From Acidithrix ferrooxidans (GTDB lineage Bacteria; Actinomycetota; Acidimicrobiia; Acidimicrobiales; Acidimicrobiaceae): DNA of 57,400 nt. The notes under the pieces were generated by a model. That model saw only the letters and a program-made list of their open reading frames with translations, ran no database searches and had not been told where the DNA came from. Location: contig NZ_JXYS01000070.1 of the NCBI RefSeq assembly GCF_000949295.1, positions 34-57,433 on the forward strand. The letters are read 5' to 3'. The first letter of the stretch is position 1. Each line of letters begins with the position of its first letter. Shown piece by piece: positions 18,924-28,221 of the stretch. Made by a program: the position numbers and the translations under genes.

Positions 18924-20687
18924 TTGACTTTCGAAATCGACGAGGCAGTTGGTAATCAGTTCGTGGCTATGACAATAGTGGATGAGCTCTATCGAAATGG
19001 AGTTCGCTATGTCGCCATCTCTCCTGGATCGAGATCTACTCCGCTAGCTTTGGCGTTCCTTGCTCACCATGGTATCTCTGCTCGAGTCATTTTAGATGAA
19101 CGCAGTTCATCCTTTTTCGCGCTCGGGCTAGCGAAGGCTTCTAATGCTCCCGTTGCTATTTTGACTACCTCAGGTACGGCATCTGTGGAGTTGAGCCCCG
19201 CCATAACCGAGGCTTACTACTCGGGTCTACCTCTGATCGTACTTAGTAGCGATAGGCCGCTTGAGCTCTATGGAACGGGATCTTCACAGACGATAAATCA
19301 GACTGAGCTGTATTCTGGTTTCGTGGTGGGGAGGATCTTGATTGATGCTGGCGCTAAAGGAGCTTGGAGCAGTATTCGATCATCGATCTCAAGGGCTGTC
19401 CTAGAGGCCAAGGGTCTATTTGGACCTGGAGGACCGTTTCATTTGAACGTCTCGTTTAGGGAGCCGTTGATTTCACCCCAATACGAACCAAACGGGCAGT
19501 TTCAGGGTAGGGGAAACGAGGAGCCTTGGTACGAAAAGATAGATCTCGCCTCGCACGACAAGACTTACGAGTTCGCGCGCACTCTATGCTCGGTCAGACG
19601 TGGTCTCATAGTGGTTGGAGAAGATCGTCAATTAGAAGCTATATTCGCGATCTCTGAACTACTTGGTTGGCCGACGCTAGTCGATCCTCGTGCTGGAATC
19701 GTGAGGCGTTCTCGTTTTGCCATTACCCACTTTGATTCAATTTTACGACAAGGAACCCTAACGGAGGCCTTGACTCCAGCGGTCATACTATATTTTGGAA
19801 TGCCATCTGCCTCTAAGGTGCTTTCGCAATTTATAGCGAGGGTCTCGTCGAATGACAATGGCCCACTGACCAAGGTCTTTCGATCTGGGCGTAGAGCATG
19901 GGATCCAGAGGGCACGGCTTCGGGGTTCATAGTTGGCAACCTTGAACGATTGGTAGCGCAACTTTCTGGCCAAGCAATCGAAGAGCCCTCTAAACATATC
20001 GAAGCCTTTACCAACGCCTTTTTGGACGCTGATGGCCGAATTGAAAAGGTTATCGAGGGCTCTTTGGACCTTGGCGTAGAGACTCGTTCGATTCGTGAGG
20101 TAGTTCGACATTTGCTCCCAAGTGACCTCTTGTTTGTATCAGCATCGATGCCAATTCGCGACCTTGAGAGTTTTGCCTCAAATGAGAATAGCTTTCCGGT
20201 GATCCTGGAGAACCGAGGCACCAATGGGATCGATGGGATTATCGCGACTTTTTCTGGAAGTGCTAGCCATCTAAGTGCGCTCTGTCCCGATACGATAGCG
20301 GTTTTGATCTTGGGTGACCTCTCGTTTCTATACGACGTCTCATTTTTAAGGGAGCTCTCCCGTCTTGATTTAGCAGCTCTAATCGTCGTTCTTGACAACA
20401 ATGGTGGAGGCATCTTCTCGTTTCTTTCACAAAAAGATATCGTCGATGAGAAGTCGTTTGAAACACTCTTTGGAACTCCACATAATAGTGACCTAGACCG
20501 CATTGCTAGAGGGTTTGGGATTGATGTAGAAACATCAAAAGATTCATCACGAATTCAAAGCGCAATTGAGGAGGTCAGAGGAAGCAGAAAGACCTCGCTC
20601 CTGGTGATCAAAAGCGACCGAGACGAAAATCTGGCGGCTCATAAAAAGATAAATGAGGCGATCGCAAAAGAGTTTTCCATCGATTGA
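18924..20687 (+). CDS. menD: SEPHCHC synthase (MenD), ThDP-dependent
   Basis: MenD is the first committed enzyme of menaquinone synthesis and adds a succinyl semialdehyde unit from 2-oxoglutarate to isochorismate, using thiamine diphosphate. The N-terminal motif AISPGSRSTPLALA and the DERSSSFFALGLAK stretch with the ThDP-activating Glu (about residue 59) are clear. The C-terminal half has LILGDLSFLYD and VLDNNGGGIFSFL, the family's cofactor and Mg site. Length 587 residues is slightly above the usual. The start is TTG at 18924, within MTFEIDEAVGNQF, with a weak GGGTGTAAG upstream. It is divergent from menH, likely sharing a regulatory region. Confidence 0.95.
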   Translation: MTFEIDEAVGNQFVAMTIVDELYRNGVRYVAISPGSRSTPLALAFLAHHGISARVILDERSSSFFALGLAKASNAPVAILTTSGTASVELSPAITEAYYSGLPLIVLSSDRPLELYGTGSSQTINQTELYSGFVVGRILIDAGAKGAWSSIRSSISRAVLEAKGLFGPGGPFHLNVSFREPLISPQYEPNGQFQGRGNEEPWYEKIDLASHDKTYEFARTLCSVRRGLIVVGEDRQLEAIFAISELLGWPTLVDPRAGIVRRSRFAITHFDSILRQGTLTEALTPAVILYFGMPSASKVLSQFIARVSSNDNGPLTKVFRSGRRAWDPEGTASGFIVGNLERLVAQLSGQAIEEPSKHIEAFTNAFLDADGRIEKVIEGSLDLGVETRSIREVVRHLLPSDLLFVSASMPIRDLESFASNENSFPVILENRGTNGIDGIIATFSGSASHLSALCPDTIAVLILGDLSFLYDVSFLRELSRLDLAALIVVLDNNGGGIFSFLSQKDIVDEKSFETLFGTPHNSDLDRIARGFGIDVETSKDSSRIQSAIEEVRGSRKTSLLVIKSDRDENLAAHKKINEAIAKEFSID

Positions 20688-21123
20688 TTTATCATTCAGC
20701 ACCGAAGATGAGCCAAAACCCATTAGAAATCGCCATCAAATAGTGACCAAGACTTTGAGAGATCTCTGCCTGTTTAGAACGCTTTAGTAGCGGCTGTCGT
20801 CACCTTGGTTTGGGGTTCATCAATTATGGGGCCATTGAGTGGGTAGCTACATGGGCGACGAAGAGTCAAAGAGGCAGAGTCGGCGAGGAAAGATCCCCAG
20901 GTGGGAGGTTTTAGGGTAGTGCTGGCTATCTGCAGTGCTGGCTATCTGCGGTTTTGGGAGGTTTTAGTTCCGATCGATTTGCTCTTTACATATTGACGAT
21001 ATTGACCAGGGATAGATTTAGATGGAAACGTCAAACAAAAAATAGAGGATCCATGCAATCCAAGGTGAGTGATGGTCCTCGAAGGAACAAATTCACATCG
21101 CTAGTGCCACTAGGATGATTGCT
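20688..21123. other. Leader region upstream of tyrS
   Basis: No gene recognised. It contains a 16-bp tandem duplication (20918-20949) and a longer direct repeat, TGGGAGGTTTTAG, at 20902-20914 and 20955-20967 that brackets it. I looked for a T-box tRNA-sensing element before tyrS and did not find its conserved bulge. Confidence 0.45.
20918..20949. repeat. 16-bp tandem duplication upstream of tyrS
   Basis: AGTGCTGGCTATCTGC occurs twice in direct succession, at 20918-20933 and 20934-20949, identical. It is nested between two copies of a 13-bp direct repeat. Confidence 0.85.
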
Positions 21124-22413
21124 ATGAGCGCTTCAAATTTCAGGGTTTCGGAAGATCTTAGATGGCGTGGTCTTATCTATCAAGTAAGTCACGACCAAGT
21201 TATAGATCTAATTGATAACGGCGAAGCGGTAGCTTATATAGGTTTTGATCCATCTGGGGACTCTTTGCACGTTGGCAACTTGATCCAACTGCTGAATCTG
21301 CGTCGTCTTCAACTGGCTGGTAATTCAGTTATCGCGTTAGCTGGTGGGGCCACAGGTATGGTCGGCGATCCATCGGGGCGCTCCCAAGAGCGCAATTTGC
21401 TTGATCAAGATGTCTTGGAGTCCAATGTGGCCAAGATTAGAGTGCAACTCGGCAAATTTTTAGACTTTGAATCCAAATCGGCTAAGGCACATCTCCTAAA
21501 TAACGCTGATTGGCTATCAAACTACAGCATCTTGAACTTTCTCAGGGATGTTGGCAAGCATATTACTGTAAATCAGATGATGATGAAAGATTCAGTACGA
21601 GTTCGTCTAGACGAACGCGATAGCGGCCTTTCCTTTACTGAATTTAGCTATATGCTCTTGCAGGCTGCCGACTTTGCTCATTTGAGTGATACCTATGGAT
21701 GTAATCTCCAAATGGGCGCCTCTGATCAGTGGGGAAACGTGGTCACTGGAATTGAACTGATTCGAAAGACCCGGCAACGTAGCGTCTATGGAGTAACTTC
21801 GCCTTTGTTACTGAAGGCCGATGGGACAAAGTTTGGAAAGAGCGTAAACGGAGGTGTCTACTTAGACCCAGAACGCACTTCTGAATATGAGTTCTATCAG
21901 TTCTTTCTTCGTTCTCCAGATCAAGAGATGAGCCAACTCCTAAAGTTCTTTACCTTTTTTAGCCGTGATGAGACTCAAGACCTAATCGATAGTTCCATTC
22001 AGCGACCAGAAGAACGCGAAGCTCAGCGGGCATTGGCTAGCTCTATGACCGAATTGGTCCACGGAAGCGATGGTCTAGCGATGGCTGTCAATGCCTCCGA
22101 GGCTCTCTTTAGCGACGACCTCTACTCGGTGGATGACAGGGCGTTATCGATGGCCTTGGCAGGTGCGCCTCGAAGTGTAATTGCTCGAGATCTCTTGATT
22201 CAGACGGCTAATATCGTCGAATTTATCCTTGGTGCTGGATTGGTGACATCCAAATCAGAGGCAAGGAAATTGATTCAACAGGGCGGACTCTATCTCAATA
22301 ATCGTCGAATTGAAGATGATCAGAGAGTCGTTACTCTGGATGATTTGCTCGGAATTGGAGCGGTTCTACTTCGAAAGGGAAAGCGAGACTATCTTCTGGT
22401 GGATGCCAAATAG
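21124..22413 (+). CDS. tyrS: Tyrosyl-tRNA synthetase
   Basis: Class I synthetase charging tRNA-Tyr. The HIGH-like signature is HVGN in FDPSGDSLHVGN and the KMSKS-like loop is KFGKS. The tyrosine-binding stretch YGCNLQMGASDQWGN is typical of bacterial TyrRS. The C-terminal S4 RNA-binding domain starts near SKSEARKLIQQGGLYLNN. The ATG at 21124 is preferred over the in-frame ATG at 21115 because AGGA lies 8 bases before it; this gives 429 residues. It is a single-copy housekeeping gene here, converging on the HIT gene with only 18 bp between stops. Confidence 0.96.
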   Translation: MSASNFRVSEDLRWRGLIYQVSHDQVIDLIDNGEAVAYIGFDPSGDSLHVGNLIQLLNLRRLQLAGNSVIALAGGATGMVGDPSGRSQERNLLDQDVLESNVAKIRVQLGKFLDFESKSAKAHLLNNADWLSNYSILNFLRDVGKHITVNQMMMKDSVRVRLDERDSGLSFTEFSYMLLQAADFAHLSDTYGCNLQMGASDQWGNVVTGIELIRKTRQRSVYGVTSPLLLKADGTKFGKSVNGGVYLDPERTSEYEFYQFFLRSPDQEMSQLLKFFTFFSRDETQDLIDSSIQRPEEREAQRALASSMTELVHGSDGLAMAVNASEALFSDDLYSVDDRALSMALAGAPRSVIARDLLIQTANIVEFILGAGLVTSKSEARKLIQQGGLYLNNRRIEDDQRVVTLDDLLGIGAVLLRKGKRDYLLVDAK

Positions 22414-22431
22414 TTAATCAAGCAGTTGAGG

Positions 22432-22869
22432 TTAGATTGAGGCCCCTAGAATCTCGCGATAGTATTGCATCTGCTGCTGCGACTCGTACTTCAACGAGGG
22501 ACTAGACGACGCCCGATAGCCATCGTGGTTGCTTCTTGGCACTACGTGAAAGTGTAGATGTGCAACGCTCTGGCCAATAACGTTGTTGTTGAATATCAGA
22601 TTGCCGCTTGCTTTTAGAGCTGCACGTTGACATTGGGCAACTTTTTTTACTACCACCACCAACGAACCAAGGGTTTGTGGGTCGCACTTGGTTTTCTCTA
22701 AGATGTGAGCATTTGGGACTACTAGGACGTGACCTTTTACGACAGGTGATCGATCCAGAAAGGCGGTAGTCTCTAAATCTTGGTAGATGATATATCCCAT
22801 CGAGTGTTCCTCGATGATATCGCAAAATGTGCAGGTCACTTTGTTGATACTATCAATTAGGCTCGACAA
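22432..22869 (-). CDS. HIT-family nucleotide hydrolase
   Basis: A histidine-triad protein of 145 residues. The triad is HLHFHVVPR near 104-112, whose middle histidine forms the nucleotidyl intermediate. The N-terminal CTFCDII and GHVLVVPNAH stretches are typical of the HinT/bacterial HIT branch, and the two Cys may bind zinc. Members hydrolyse AMP conjugates such as adenosine phosphoramidates; the natural substrate is usually unknown. The first possible start is TTG at 22869; GTG at 22839 would remove ten residues and begin right before CTFCDII. It is divergent from the flavin reductase gene. Confidence 0.88.
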   Translation of the reverse strand: MSSLIDSINKVTCTFCDIIEEHSMGYIIYQDLETTAFLDRSPVVKGHVLVVPNAHILEKTKCDPQTLGSLVVVVKKVAQCQRAALKASGNLIFNNNVIGQSVAHLHFHVVPRSNHDGYRASSSPSLKYESQQQMQYYREILGASI

Positions 22870-22923
22870 ATAGGGAAAGTTTTGCGACTTAGTTAAGGTT
22901 GCACCAGAGGTATTGGATACGCA

Positions 22924-23487
22924 TTGAAATTTGAGTCACCGATGGAACAAAGTGAGCCATCGAAAGAGACCTCGAGAGATCAAGAGGAGTTGACATATTT
23001 GCGTGACCAAAGGCGCCTTCTGTGGTCCTTGCCCACCGGGCTGTATCTGTTGGGAACCAATTACGACAAAGCACCTCATTTGATGACGACCTCATGGGTT
23101 AGCCAGGTGGCGACTTCTCCAAAGATTTTGATGTTTTCGGTAGAGGCCTCTTCGAAGACGGCTCGAAATCTGGACCATACAAAGACATTTGCGCTTTCAA
23201 TATTAAAGACCGCTCAACGTTCATTGATTAGGCGATACGTAAAAGGCGACCAAGTCGTTAATTTTACAGAAGATCTTTTGGAGATTGAGGGGAATACTTT
23301 TTCTCTAACCTCTAATTTCGATCCATTTGTTCCAGATGGCGTTGGAATGATAGAGGGAAAGATTCAATCGAAGGTAACTTTCGAGAGTCATTTCGTGTTT
23401 TTTGGCGAGGTCACTAATATGGCGCTCTTTGACAGTGAGTGCGATGTATTATCCATGGCCGATACAAAGATGAATTATGGAGGTTAG
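22924..23487 (+). CDS. Flavin reductase-like FMN-binding protein
   Basis: A 187-residue protein of the flavin-reductase-like split-barrel family. The characteristic start of the domain, LPTGLYLLGTNYDKAPHLMT, is followed by TTSWVSQVATSPKILMFSVE, where the family binds FMN. It may reduce flavin with NAD(P)H for a partner monooxygenase, or use FMN itself. The start at TTG 22924 is the longest; ATG at 22942 would shorten it by six residues. There is no strong ribosome binding site for either. RNase D follows 68 bp downstream on the same strand. Confidence 0.82.
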   Translation: MKFESPMEQSEPSKETSRDQEELTYLRDQRRLLWSLPTGLYLLGTNYDKAPHLMTTSWVSQVATSPKILMFSVEASSKTARNLDHTKTFALSILKTAQRSLIRRYVKGDQVVNFTEDLLEIEGNTFSLTSNFDPFVPDGVGMIEGKIQSKVTFESHFVFFGEVTNMALFDSECDVLSMADTKMNYGG

Positions 23488-23555
23488 CAAAGGAAAGACA
23501 ACTCCTTTGCTAGCGCTAAGTGAGAAGCTAGGTTTCTTAGGAAGGTTTGAATTAG

Positions 23556-24719
23556 GTGGCACATCGCTATATTGAACACGTTAGAACACTGGAGGAGGCT
23601 GTTAGGTTCCTTTCGCGCGCTGAATTGGTCGCTATCGATACGGAGTTTCACAGAGAACGAAGCTACTTTGCCAAATTGGCGCTTGTACAAATTGCAGCTG
23701 ACGACGAGGTATTTTTAATCGATCCGTTGCGAGTAGACTTGGCTCCACTGGCAGAGGTGTTTGAATCCGATGCTGAGGCGGTTTTCCATGCCGCTAATCA
23801 AGATTTGGAGATTTTAAATCGTAAGGTTGGAACTGTTCCAAATAAGTTTTTCGACACGCAAATCGCATCCGGTTTTCTTGGTTATTCAACGCCTTCGCTT
23901 GGATCACTGGTGGAACAATTCTTAGGAATTGAGTTGGATAAATCTGATCGTTTGAGTGACTGGTTAGTTCGGCCACTCGAGGAGAATCAGCTCAAATATG
24001 CGGCTCAAGACGTACTTTATTTAGCTGATTTGCGCGATGCCATAGTGGATGCCGTTGTAAATTTGGATCGTTTGGATTGGTTAGTCGAGGAGTTGGGTGA
24101 CTACATTTCACAGGACTTTTCGGGGATGATGGAGCCAAATCGTGCCTGGCAAAAAATTCGGGAGATACGGGGCCTAAAGGGTAGAAGTAAACAAGTAGCT
24201 ATAGCGGTAGCGGCCTGGAGAGAGACAAGAGCTATCGAAGAGGACCGCCCGCCTAGGTTTATCTTGGCTGACCTAGCAATTGCTACCATCGCTCAAAACT
24301 TACCCAAAAGGGTCTCCGAGCTCAAAGCCCTTCGAGGAGTGGATTCTCGAAGTTTATTAAATGGGGCGGATATCGAGATAATCTCTGTAGTTGCAAAGGC
24401 GCTAGAGGCACAAGGACTGTCCGATGAGGAGATGTCTATGCCAGATCCGATTGAGCTTCCCGGTGGCGCTGCGGTATTTTTGAACACTTGGTTGACGAGC
24501 AGAGCTAAGCAGCTCAAGATCGACGCCAATCTTTTGGGGAGTCGCAGCGACATCATTGAGCTATTTGGTAGTGTTCCTCAAGGTAGGTTGTCCAAGGGGT
24601 GGAGAAAGTTGGTTGTTGGTGATTACGTTGACCGACTGATGAAGGGTGAGATAGCGCTAGCCCTTGGGGCGAACGGTGAAATTGAAATGGTAGAGAACTC
24701 TGGAGAAGTAATACATTAA
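23556..24719 (+). CDS. rnd: Ribonuclease D
   Basis: A 3'-5' exoribonuclease that trims tRNA and other small RNAs. The DEDDy exonuclease motifs are complete: Asp28 and Glu30 in AIDTEFHRE, Asp83 in AANQDLEIL, and Tyr148 and Asp152 in YAAQDVLYL. An HRDC domain follows from about 205 to 300. Length 387 residues is normal. The start is GTG, preceded by GGAAGG at about 13 bases. It follows the flavin reductase gene but need not be co-transcribed with it. Confidence 0.93.
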   Translation: MAHRYIEHVRTLEEAVRFLSRAELVAIDTEFHRERSYFAKLALVQIAADDEVFLIDPLRVDLAPLAEVFESDAEAVFHAANQDLEILNRKVGTVPNKFFDTQIASGFLGYSTPSLGSLVEQFLGIELDKSDRLSDWLVRPLEENQLKYAAQDVLYLADLRDAIVDAVVNLDRLDWLVEELGDYISQDFSGMMEPNRAWQKIREIRGLKGRSKQVAIAVAAWRETRAIEEDRPPRFILADLAIATIAQNLPKRVSELKALRGVDSRSLLNGADIEIISVVAKALEAQGLSDEEMSMPDPIELPGGAAVFLNTWLTSRAKQLKIDANLLGSRSDIIELFGSVPQGRLSKGWRKLVVGDYVDRLMKGEIALALGANGEIEMVENSGEVIH

Positions 24720-24809
24720 ATTCTCAGAGCGGAAGATAAATTTCTTCTCCAGAGGTTTCATGGTAGATTGAGTGTCGATTTTGAGGTCGACAATGAACAT
24801 AGTTGGTGA

Positions 24810-25031
24810 TTAGTTAGGTCTAAGGTCGATGCGAAAGACTAGGATTCCGTCCTCTAATGACGCGTTAGCGTCACCGAGCATAGCAAAGTCCATATAGTCG
24901 TCTTTGGCTTGTTGGATAAATCTCTGTCTTTCGGGTCCCTCTACTGGGGGAATTCCTCGAGCTTTAACGGCGCGAGCGCGGGCTTGGAATCTTTTAATCA
25001 TCTCTTCGGGACTAAACTCAGTGTTACTCAT
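24810..25031 (-). CDS. Small conserved protein of unknown function
   Basis: Start taken at ATG 25031, giving 73 residues; the open frame continues 13 codons upstream. The protein has a helical, charged N-terminal half (FSPEEMIKRFQARARAVKARG), a PPVEG turn, then ERQRFIQQAKDDYMDFAML and a strand-like LEDGILVFRIDLRP end. I believe similar short proteins occur next to unrelated genes in other actinobacteria, but cannot name a family. No catalytic motif is visible. It converges with rnd. Confidence 0.65.
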   Translation of the reverse strand: MSNTEFSPEEMIKRFQARARAVKARGIPPVEGPERQRFIQQAKDDYMDFAMLGDANASLEDGILVFRIDLRPN

Positions 25032-25270
25032 AGTTAATAAGTTATCTTGAATGCAAAGTATTGCAAGCACCGTTAACGATGCGCTACTAGGCTGTTTTGG
25101 GTAAAATTGGCATCTTGAATAGACAGATGGTCACGACAAGCTTGTACCCGTCGGTGACGGCGAAGGTAGCGGATTTGGGATTGTTGCGGTTTTGAGTTAT
25201 CGGCGATGTGCATCGCCTTCCGCGACTGGAAGTTTGGCTCCTTCGCTCGAAGTATTAAGGGGAGTAATAG

Positions 25271-25573
25271 GTGAAAAAAGGACGACATAGGCGTTACGAA
25301 GAGGCACGGATGGCCAAGCGAGCCTTTGTCAAACCTGTCGTTCGTTGTGTTGAATGTAATGGTGACTCGGTGCGCGGGCATGCAGATTGGTGCATGGCCG
25401 CCTCAGAGGAAGAACAATTGCTCGAAGAAGGGGAACTGTATTCCAGCGGTGCCCTGGACGACGATGATGATGATGACGAAGATGAAGAAGATGAAGAAGA
25501 TGAAGACGACGATGATGATGAATATGACAGAGACGTCAAGGGTGTTCATCGCATTATTGACGGACGTCATTAG
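25271..25573 (+). CDS. Small CxxC zinc-finger-like protein with acidic tail
   Basis: A 100-residue protein with three parts. The basic N-terminus (KKGRHRRYEEARMAKR) is followed by a possible zinc site, Cys-x2-Cys-x7-His-x3-Cys, at about residues 26-42 (CVEC, then H and C in GHADWC). The C-terminal half has an almost pure Asp/Glu run of about 26 residues at 64-89, encoded by a GAT/GAC/GAA/GAG microsatellite. It ends with KGVHRIIDGRH. The GTG at 25271 has AAGGGGAG 8 bases upstream; ATG at 25310 is an alternative. The mix of basic head, metal site and acidic tail suggests nucleic-acid or protein binding. I do not recognise a family. Confidence 0.72.
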   Translation: MKKGRHRRYEEARMAKRAFVKPVVRCVECNGDSVRGHADWCMAASEEEQLLEEGELYSSGALDDDDDDDEDEEDEEDEDDDDDEYDRDVKGVHRIIDGRH

Positions 25574-25587
25574 TTGAGATTTGATGC

Positions 25588-25617
25588 TGCAGTATCTTAT
25601 ACAGTGCAGTATCTTAT
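25588..25617. repeat. 17-bp-period duplication after the acidic-tail gene
   Basis: TGCAGTATCTTAT occurs at 25588-25600 and again at 25605-25617, separated by ACAG, starting 15 bases after a stop codon. Confidence 0.75.
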
Positions 25618-25789
25618 CGAGCGCCAGACTTGACGGGTTGGCTTATATGGGTGCTTAGTCGCTTTTATAGGTCTTCCCATGGACGGCCCTGAGGTGATCT
25701 TTGTTGCCTCTTTCGGACTAGATTCAAATGGGCTCACTTTCAATTAGTCTTGCCCAATTGGATGATGGTCGCTGAGATTTGTATTTTGA

Positions 25790-26599
25790 TTGGTTTATGA
25801 AAGCGTAGAATTGCTCCGAGCTTTTGATGATGGAAAGATATTCGCAAAGATTGATGGCCATGGCCCTCAACTTGTTGTAGCGCTTCATGGTTGGTCAAGA
25901 ACTTCAAATGATTTTTTGAAGTTGGTGTCAACTTTGGACATGAATCGTTTCAGGTTAGTTCGTTTTGATCTACCAGGTTTTGGCGAATCTGCCCCTCCGG
26001 ACGAGCCGGTGGGAACACAATATTATGCGAGTGCTATAGATCGCGCGATCTGTGAACTCCTTAGTGGCGATGACGCCTTTGGAGAGGATTCCAGGGTTAT
26101 CTTAGTGGGCCATTCTTTTGGTGGCCGGATCGCGATTCGAATCGGGGCCGCTCGTCCGAAGTGGCTTGGGTCGCTGGTTGTATCTGGAGTTCCTCTCTTT
26201 CGAGGTGGCTCGTCTCGCTCTGTGCCTCTTTCTCTATCGATCGCCAAATTCCTAGCATCGAAGGGGATAATTGGAGCGCCTCGGCTGGATAAGATCAAGT
26301 CAAAACACGGCTCGTTGGACTATCGAAATGCTCAAGGAGTGATCCGAGATATCCTTGTCAAGTCGGTCAATGAAGACTACTCCGATGCTCTAAGTATGAT
26401 CGAAGTGGATACATTTTTGATCTGGGGCGCCCTAGATAGTGCTGCCCCAATAGATATGGCACGGAGGGCGCTTGAGATCTTGCCGCGTGGAAAGTTGGAT
26501 GTGATAGCTGATGGTGACCATTTTGCCATCTTTAGTGATCGCTCTAGCCTCTCGAAAACGATTGACGAAATAAGCAATAATCGCTTAGGAACCCTTTGA
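25790..26599 (+). CDS. Alpha/beta hydrolase
   Basis: A 269-residue alpha/beta-fold hydrolase. Its triad is visible: Ser109 in GHSFGG, Asp216 in GALDSAAP and His244 in DGDHFAIF; HGWSRTS (33-39) supplies the oxyanion loop. It lies 22 bp before the MurF-like ligase on the same strand, so the two almost surely form one operon. Substrate unknown: the context suggests a peptide, D-amino-acid or wall-precursor ester or amide, which is inference. The start is TTG at 25790, directly after a stop codon, with no clear ribosome binding site, so a shorter start is possible. Confidence 0.85.
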   Translation: MVYESVELLRAFDDGKIFAKIDGHGPQLVVALHGWSRTSNDFLKLVSTLDMNRFRLVRFDLPGFGESAPPDEPVGTQYYASAIDRAICELLSGDDAFGEDSRVILVGHSFGGRIAIRIGAARPKWLGSLVVSGVPLFRGGSSRSVPLSLSIAKFLASKGIIGAPRLDKIKSKHGSLDYRNAQGVIRDILVKSVNEDYSDALSMIEVDTFLIWGALDSAAPIDMARRALEILPRGKLDVIADGDHFAIFSDRSSLSKTIDEISNNRLGTL

Positions 26600-26621
26600 A
26601 AGGAATCGGCGAGGGCCAAAT

Positions 26622-28214
26622 ATGATTCTGTCGCAAATTAATGTCGCAACTTCGCCGATCTTCCTCGTGGTGGCATTTGCTATCTCTGGAGCATCGGCAA
26701 TTCGATGGATACGTGTGGCTCAACGCGAGCACTATGTGCCAGGATATGTCTTTCGATTCATGCTTCGGTGGTACTTTGCTCGCGACAACGCTTGGAATTT
26801 CTCTCTTTCGTTTGTCATGATACTTTTGCTCTTTGCAACCACATCAAGACCGGCAGTTGTCTCTTCGTCGGTCTTTTGTTTCATTTCGATCGGCATCTTG
26901 ACATTGGTTTTGCCTTTGGGACTGGGTATCAAAGGTCGAACTTCGCCTTTAAAGTGGACCCGTCGTGCGCGATTGCTCTTTGGCGTGACTCTCGCTATAA
27001 ATTTCGTCATATCGGTTGCCTCTTACTTTTTTGGTTTGGCATCTTCAGTTGGTGCTGTTGAGATGGCAATTGCATCTTTGGTAGTAGAGTTAGGTACCTG
27101 GATTACCGCCCCTCTAGAGGAGCGTTCGATAGCCCCTTTTGTAGCGTCGGCAACTTCGAAACTTAATTCGATCAATCCAAAGAGGGTTGCAATCACTGGC
27201 TCCTTCGGAAAGACTTCGACCAAGGTCTATTTGGCTCAATTGTGTCGGGAGTCGATATCAACTCTGGCTTCTCCTGCTAGCTACAACAACCGAGCTGGAT
27301 TGGCTCGTACAGTTAATGAGAATCTCCTTCCAGGTACTGACCTCTTTATAGCTGAAATGGGCACTTTTGGGCCTGGTGAGATTGCCGCTCTTGTTGAATG
27401 GGTGCGCCCAACTGTGGTCGCGATTACTGCCATTGGCCCTGTTCATCTTGAGCGTTTTGGCTCTGAGGAGAACATACTCAAGGCAAAGACAGAGATAGCC
27501 AAGTATGCAGAGGTCGTGGTGTTGAATGTCGATGACCCCCGCTTGATGGTTTTGGCGAGCGAGCTTGAGCGTCAAGGCAAGAAGATCTGGCGGGTTTCTG
27601 GCGTGGAACTTGCACGCAGTGTCGCAGTATTGACAGATGACGACGGTCGTAACGTCGTCTACCACGATCAAAGGCGCATAGGTTCGACTATGACACCCGT
27701 TGCCAAGACCAATTTGGCAGTCGCGGTGGCTATGGCTTTAGAGCTTGGAGTCACTGAAGCTGCAATTGGGAGCGCTCTTACATCTCTAGAGCCTGCCAAG
27801 AACCGTATGAACATAGCCAAACTTGAGAGTGGGGCATCGGTAGTTGACGATACCTACAACTCAAATCCTTCTGGTGCGCGAATGGCTCTTTCGCAGGCGG
27901 CAACGATGTTATTTGCCGGTTCTAAGCTGATCGTGGTTACCCCAGGAATGGTAGAGCTAGGAGATCGTCAGTACGATGAGAATCGACTTTTCGGCGAAGA
28001 GATCGCCTCAGTCGCGACCGATTTGGTTATCGTGGGACTAACCAATAAACGAGCTCTACATCGAGGAGCACTTGGCGAAGTCCAATCGGGACGTTCTAAG
28101 GTGCGAATCACATATCAACCCACCAGAGATGCAGCGGTCAAATGGATCAAAGCTAACTCAACCTCCGGTGATGTTGTTTTGTATGAGAATGACTTGCCTG
28201 ACCACTATGCCTGA
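26622..28214 (+). CDS. MurF-like Mur ligase with N-terminal membrane domain
   Basis: A 530-residue protein in two parts. Residues 1-160 have about four membrane helices (near 9-28, 58-74, 78-104, 118-145), which ordinary MurF lacks. The rest is a Mur ligase: ATP loop TGSFGKTST (192-200), ASYNNRAGLARTVNENL, the Mg-binding AEMGTFGPGEI stretch, AKNRMN and DDTYNSNPSGARMAL. Standard MurF joins D-Ala-D-Ala to UDP-MurNAc-tripeptide in the cytosol; membrane anchoring hints at a lipid-linked or distinct acceptor. The ATG has GAGGG 8 bases upstream. Its last codons lie in a 13-bp tandem duplication. Paired with an alpha/beta hydrolase and facing a D-Ala-D-Ala-ligase-like gene. Confidence 0.85.
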   Translation: MILSQINVATSPIFLVVAFAISGASAIRWIRVAQREHYVPGYVFRFMLRWYFARDNAWNFSLSFVMILLLFATTSRPAVVSSSVFCFISIGILTLVLPLGLGIKGRTSPLKWTRRARLLFGVTLAINFVISVASYFFGLASSVGAVEMAIASLVVELGTWITAPLEERSIAPFVASATSKLNSINPKRVAITGSFGKTSTKVYLAQLCRESISTLASPASYNNRAGLARTVNENLLPGTDLFIAEMGTFGPGEIAALVEWVRPTVVAITAIGPVHLERFGSEENILKAKTEIAKYAEVVVLNVDDPRLMVLASELERQGKKIWRVSGVELARSVAVLTDDDGRNVVYHDQRRIGSTMTPVAKTNLAVAVAMALELGVTEAAIGSALTSLEPAKNRMNIAKLESGASVVDDTYNSNPSGARMALSQAATMLFAGSKLIVVTPGMVELGDRQYDENRLFGEEIASVATDLVIVGLTNKRALHRGALGEVQSGRSKVRITYQPTRDAAVKWIKANSTSGDVVLYENDLPDHYA

Positions 28215-28221
28215 CCACTAT
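28196..28221. repeat. 13-bp tandem duplication over the Mur ligase stop
   Basis: GCCTGACCACTAT occurs at 28196-28208 and 28209-28221. A third partial copy (GCCTAAA) follows. The gene's TGA stop is in the second copy. Without the duplication the same frame would end at TAA after the same residues, so the duplication does not change the protein. Confidence 0.88.

Noticed and set aside
19628-20503. Long open frame of 291 codons on the minus strand
   Set aside because: It is fully antisense to menD, has biased Ser/Arg composition and no family motif; a shadow of the menD codons.
20688-21123. T-box riboswitch before tyrS
   Set aside because: I looked for the conserved antiterminator bulge and specifier region and found neither; the direct repeats explain the apparent structure.
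25294-25539. Minus-strand frame with a long serine run
   Set aside because: Serine codons are the reverse complement of the GAT/GAC/GAA run of the acidic-tail gene; an artefact of the repeat.
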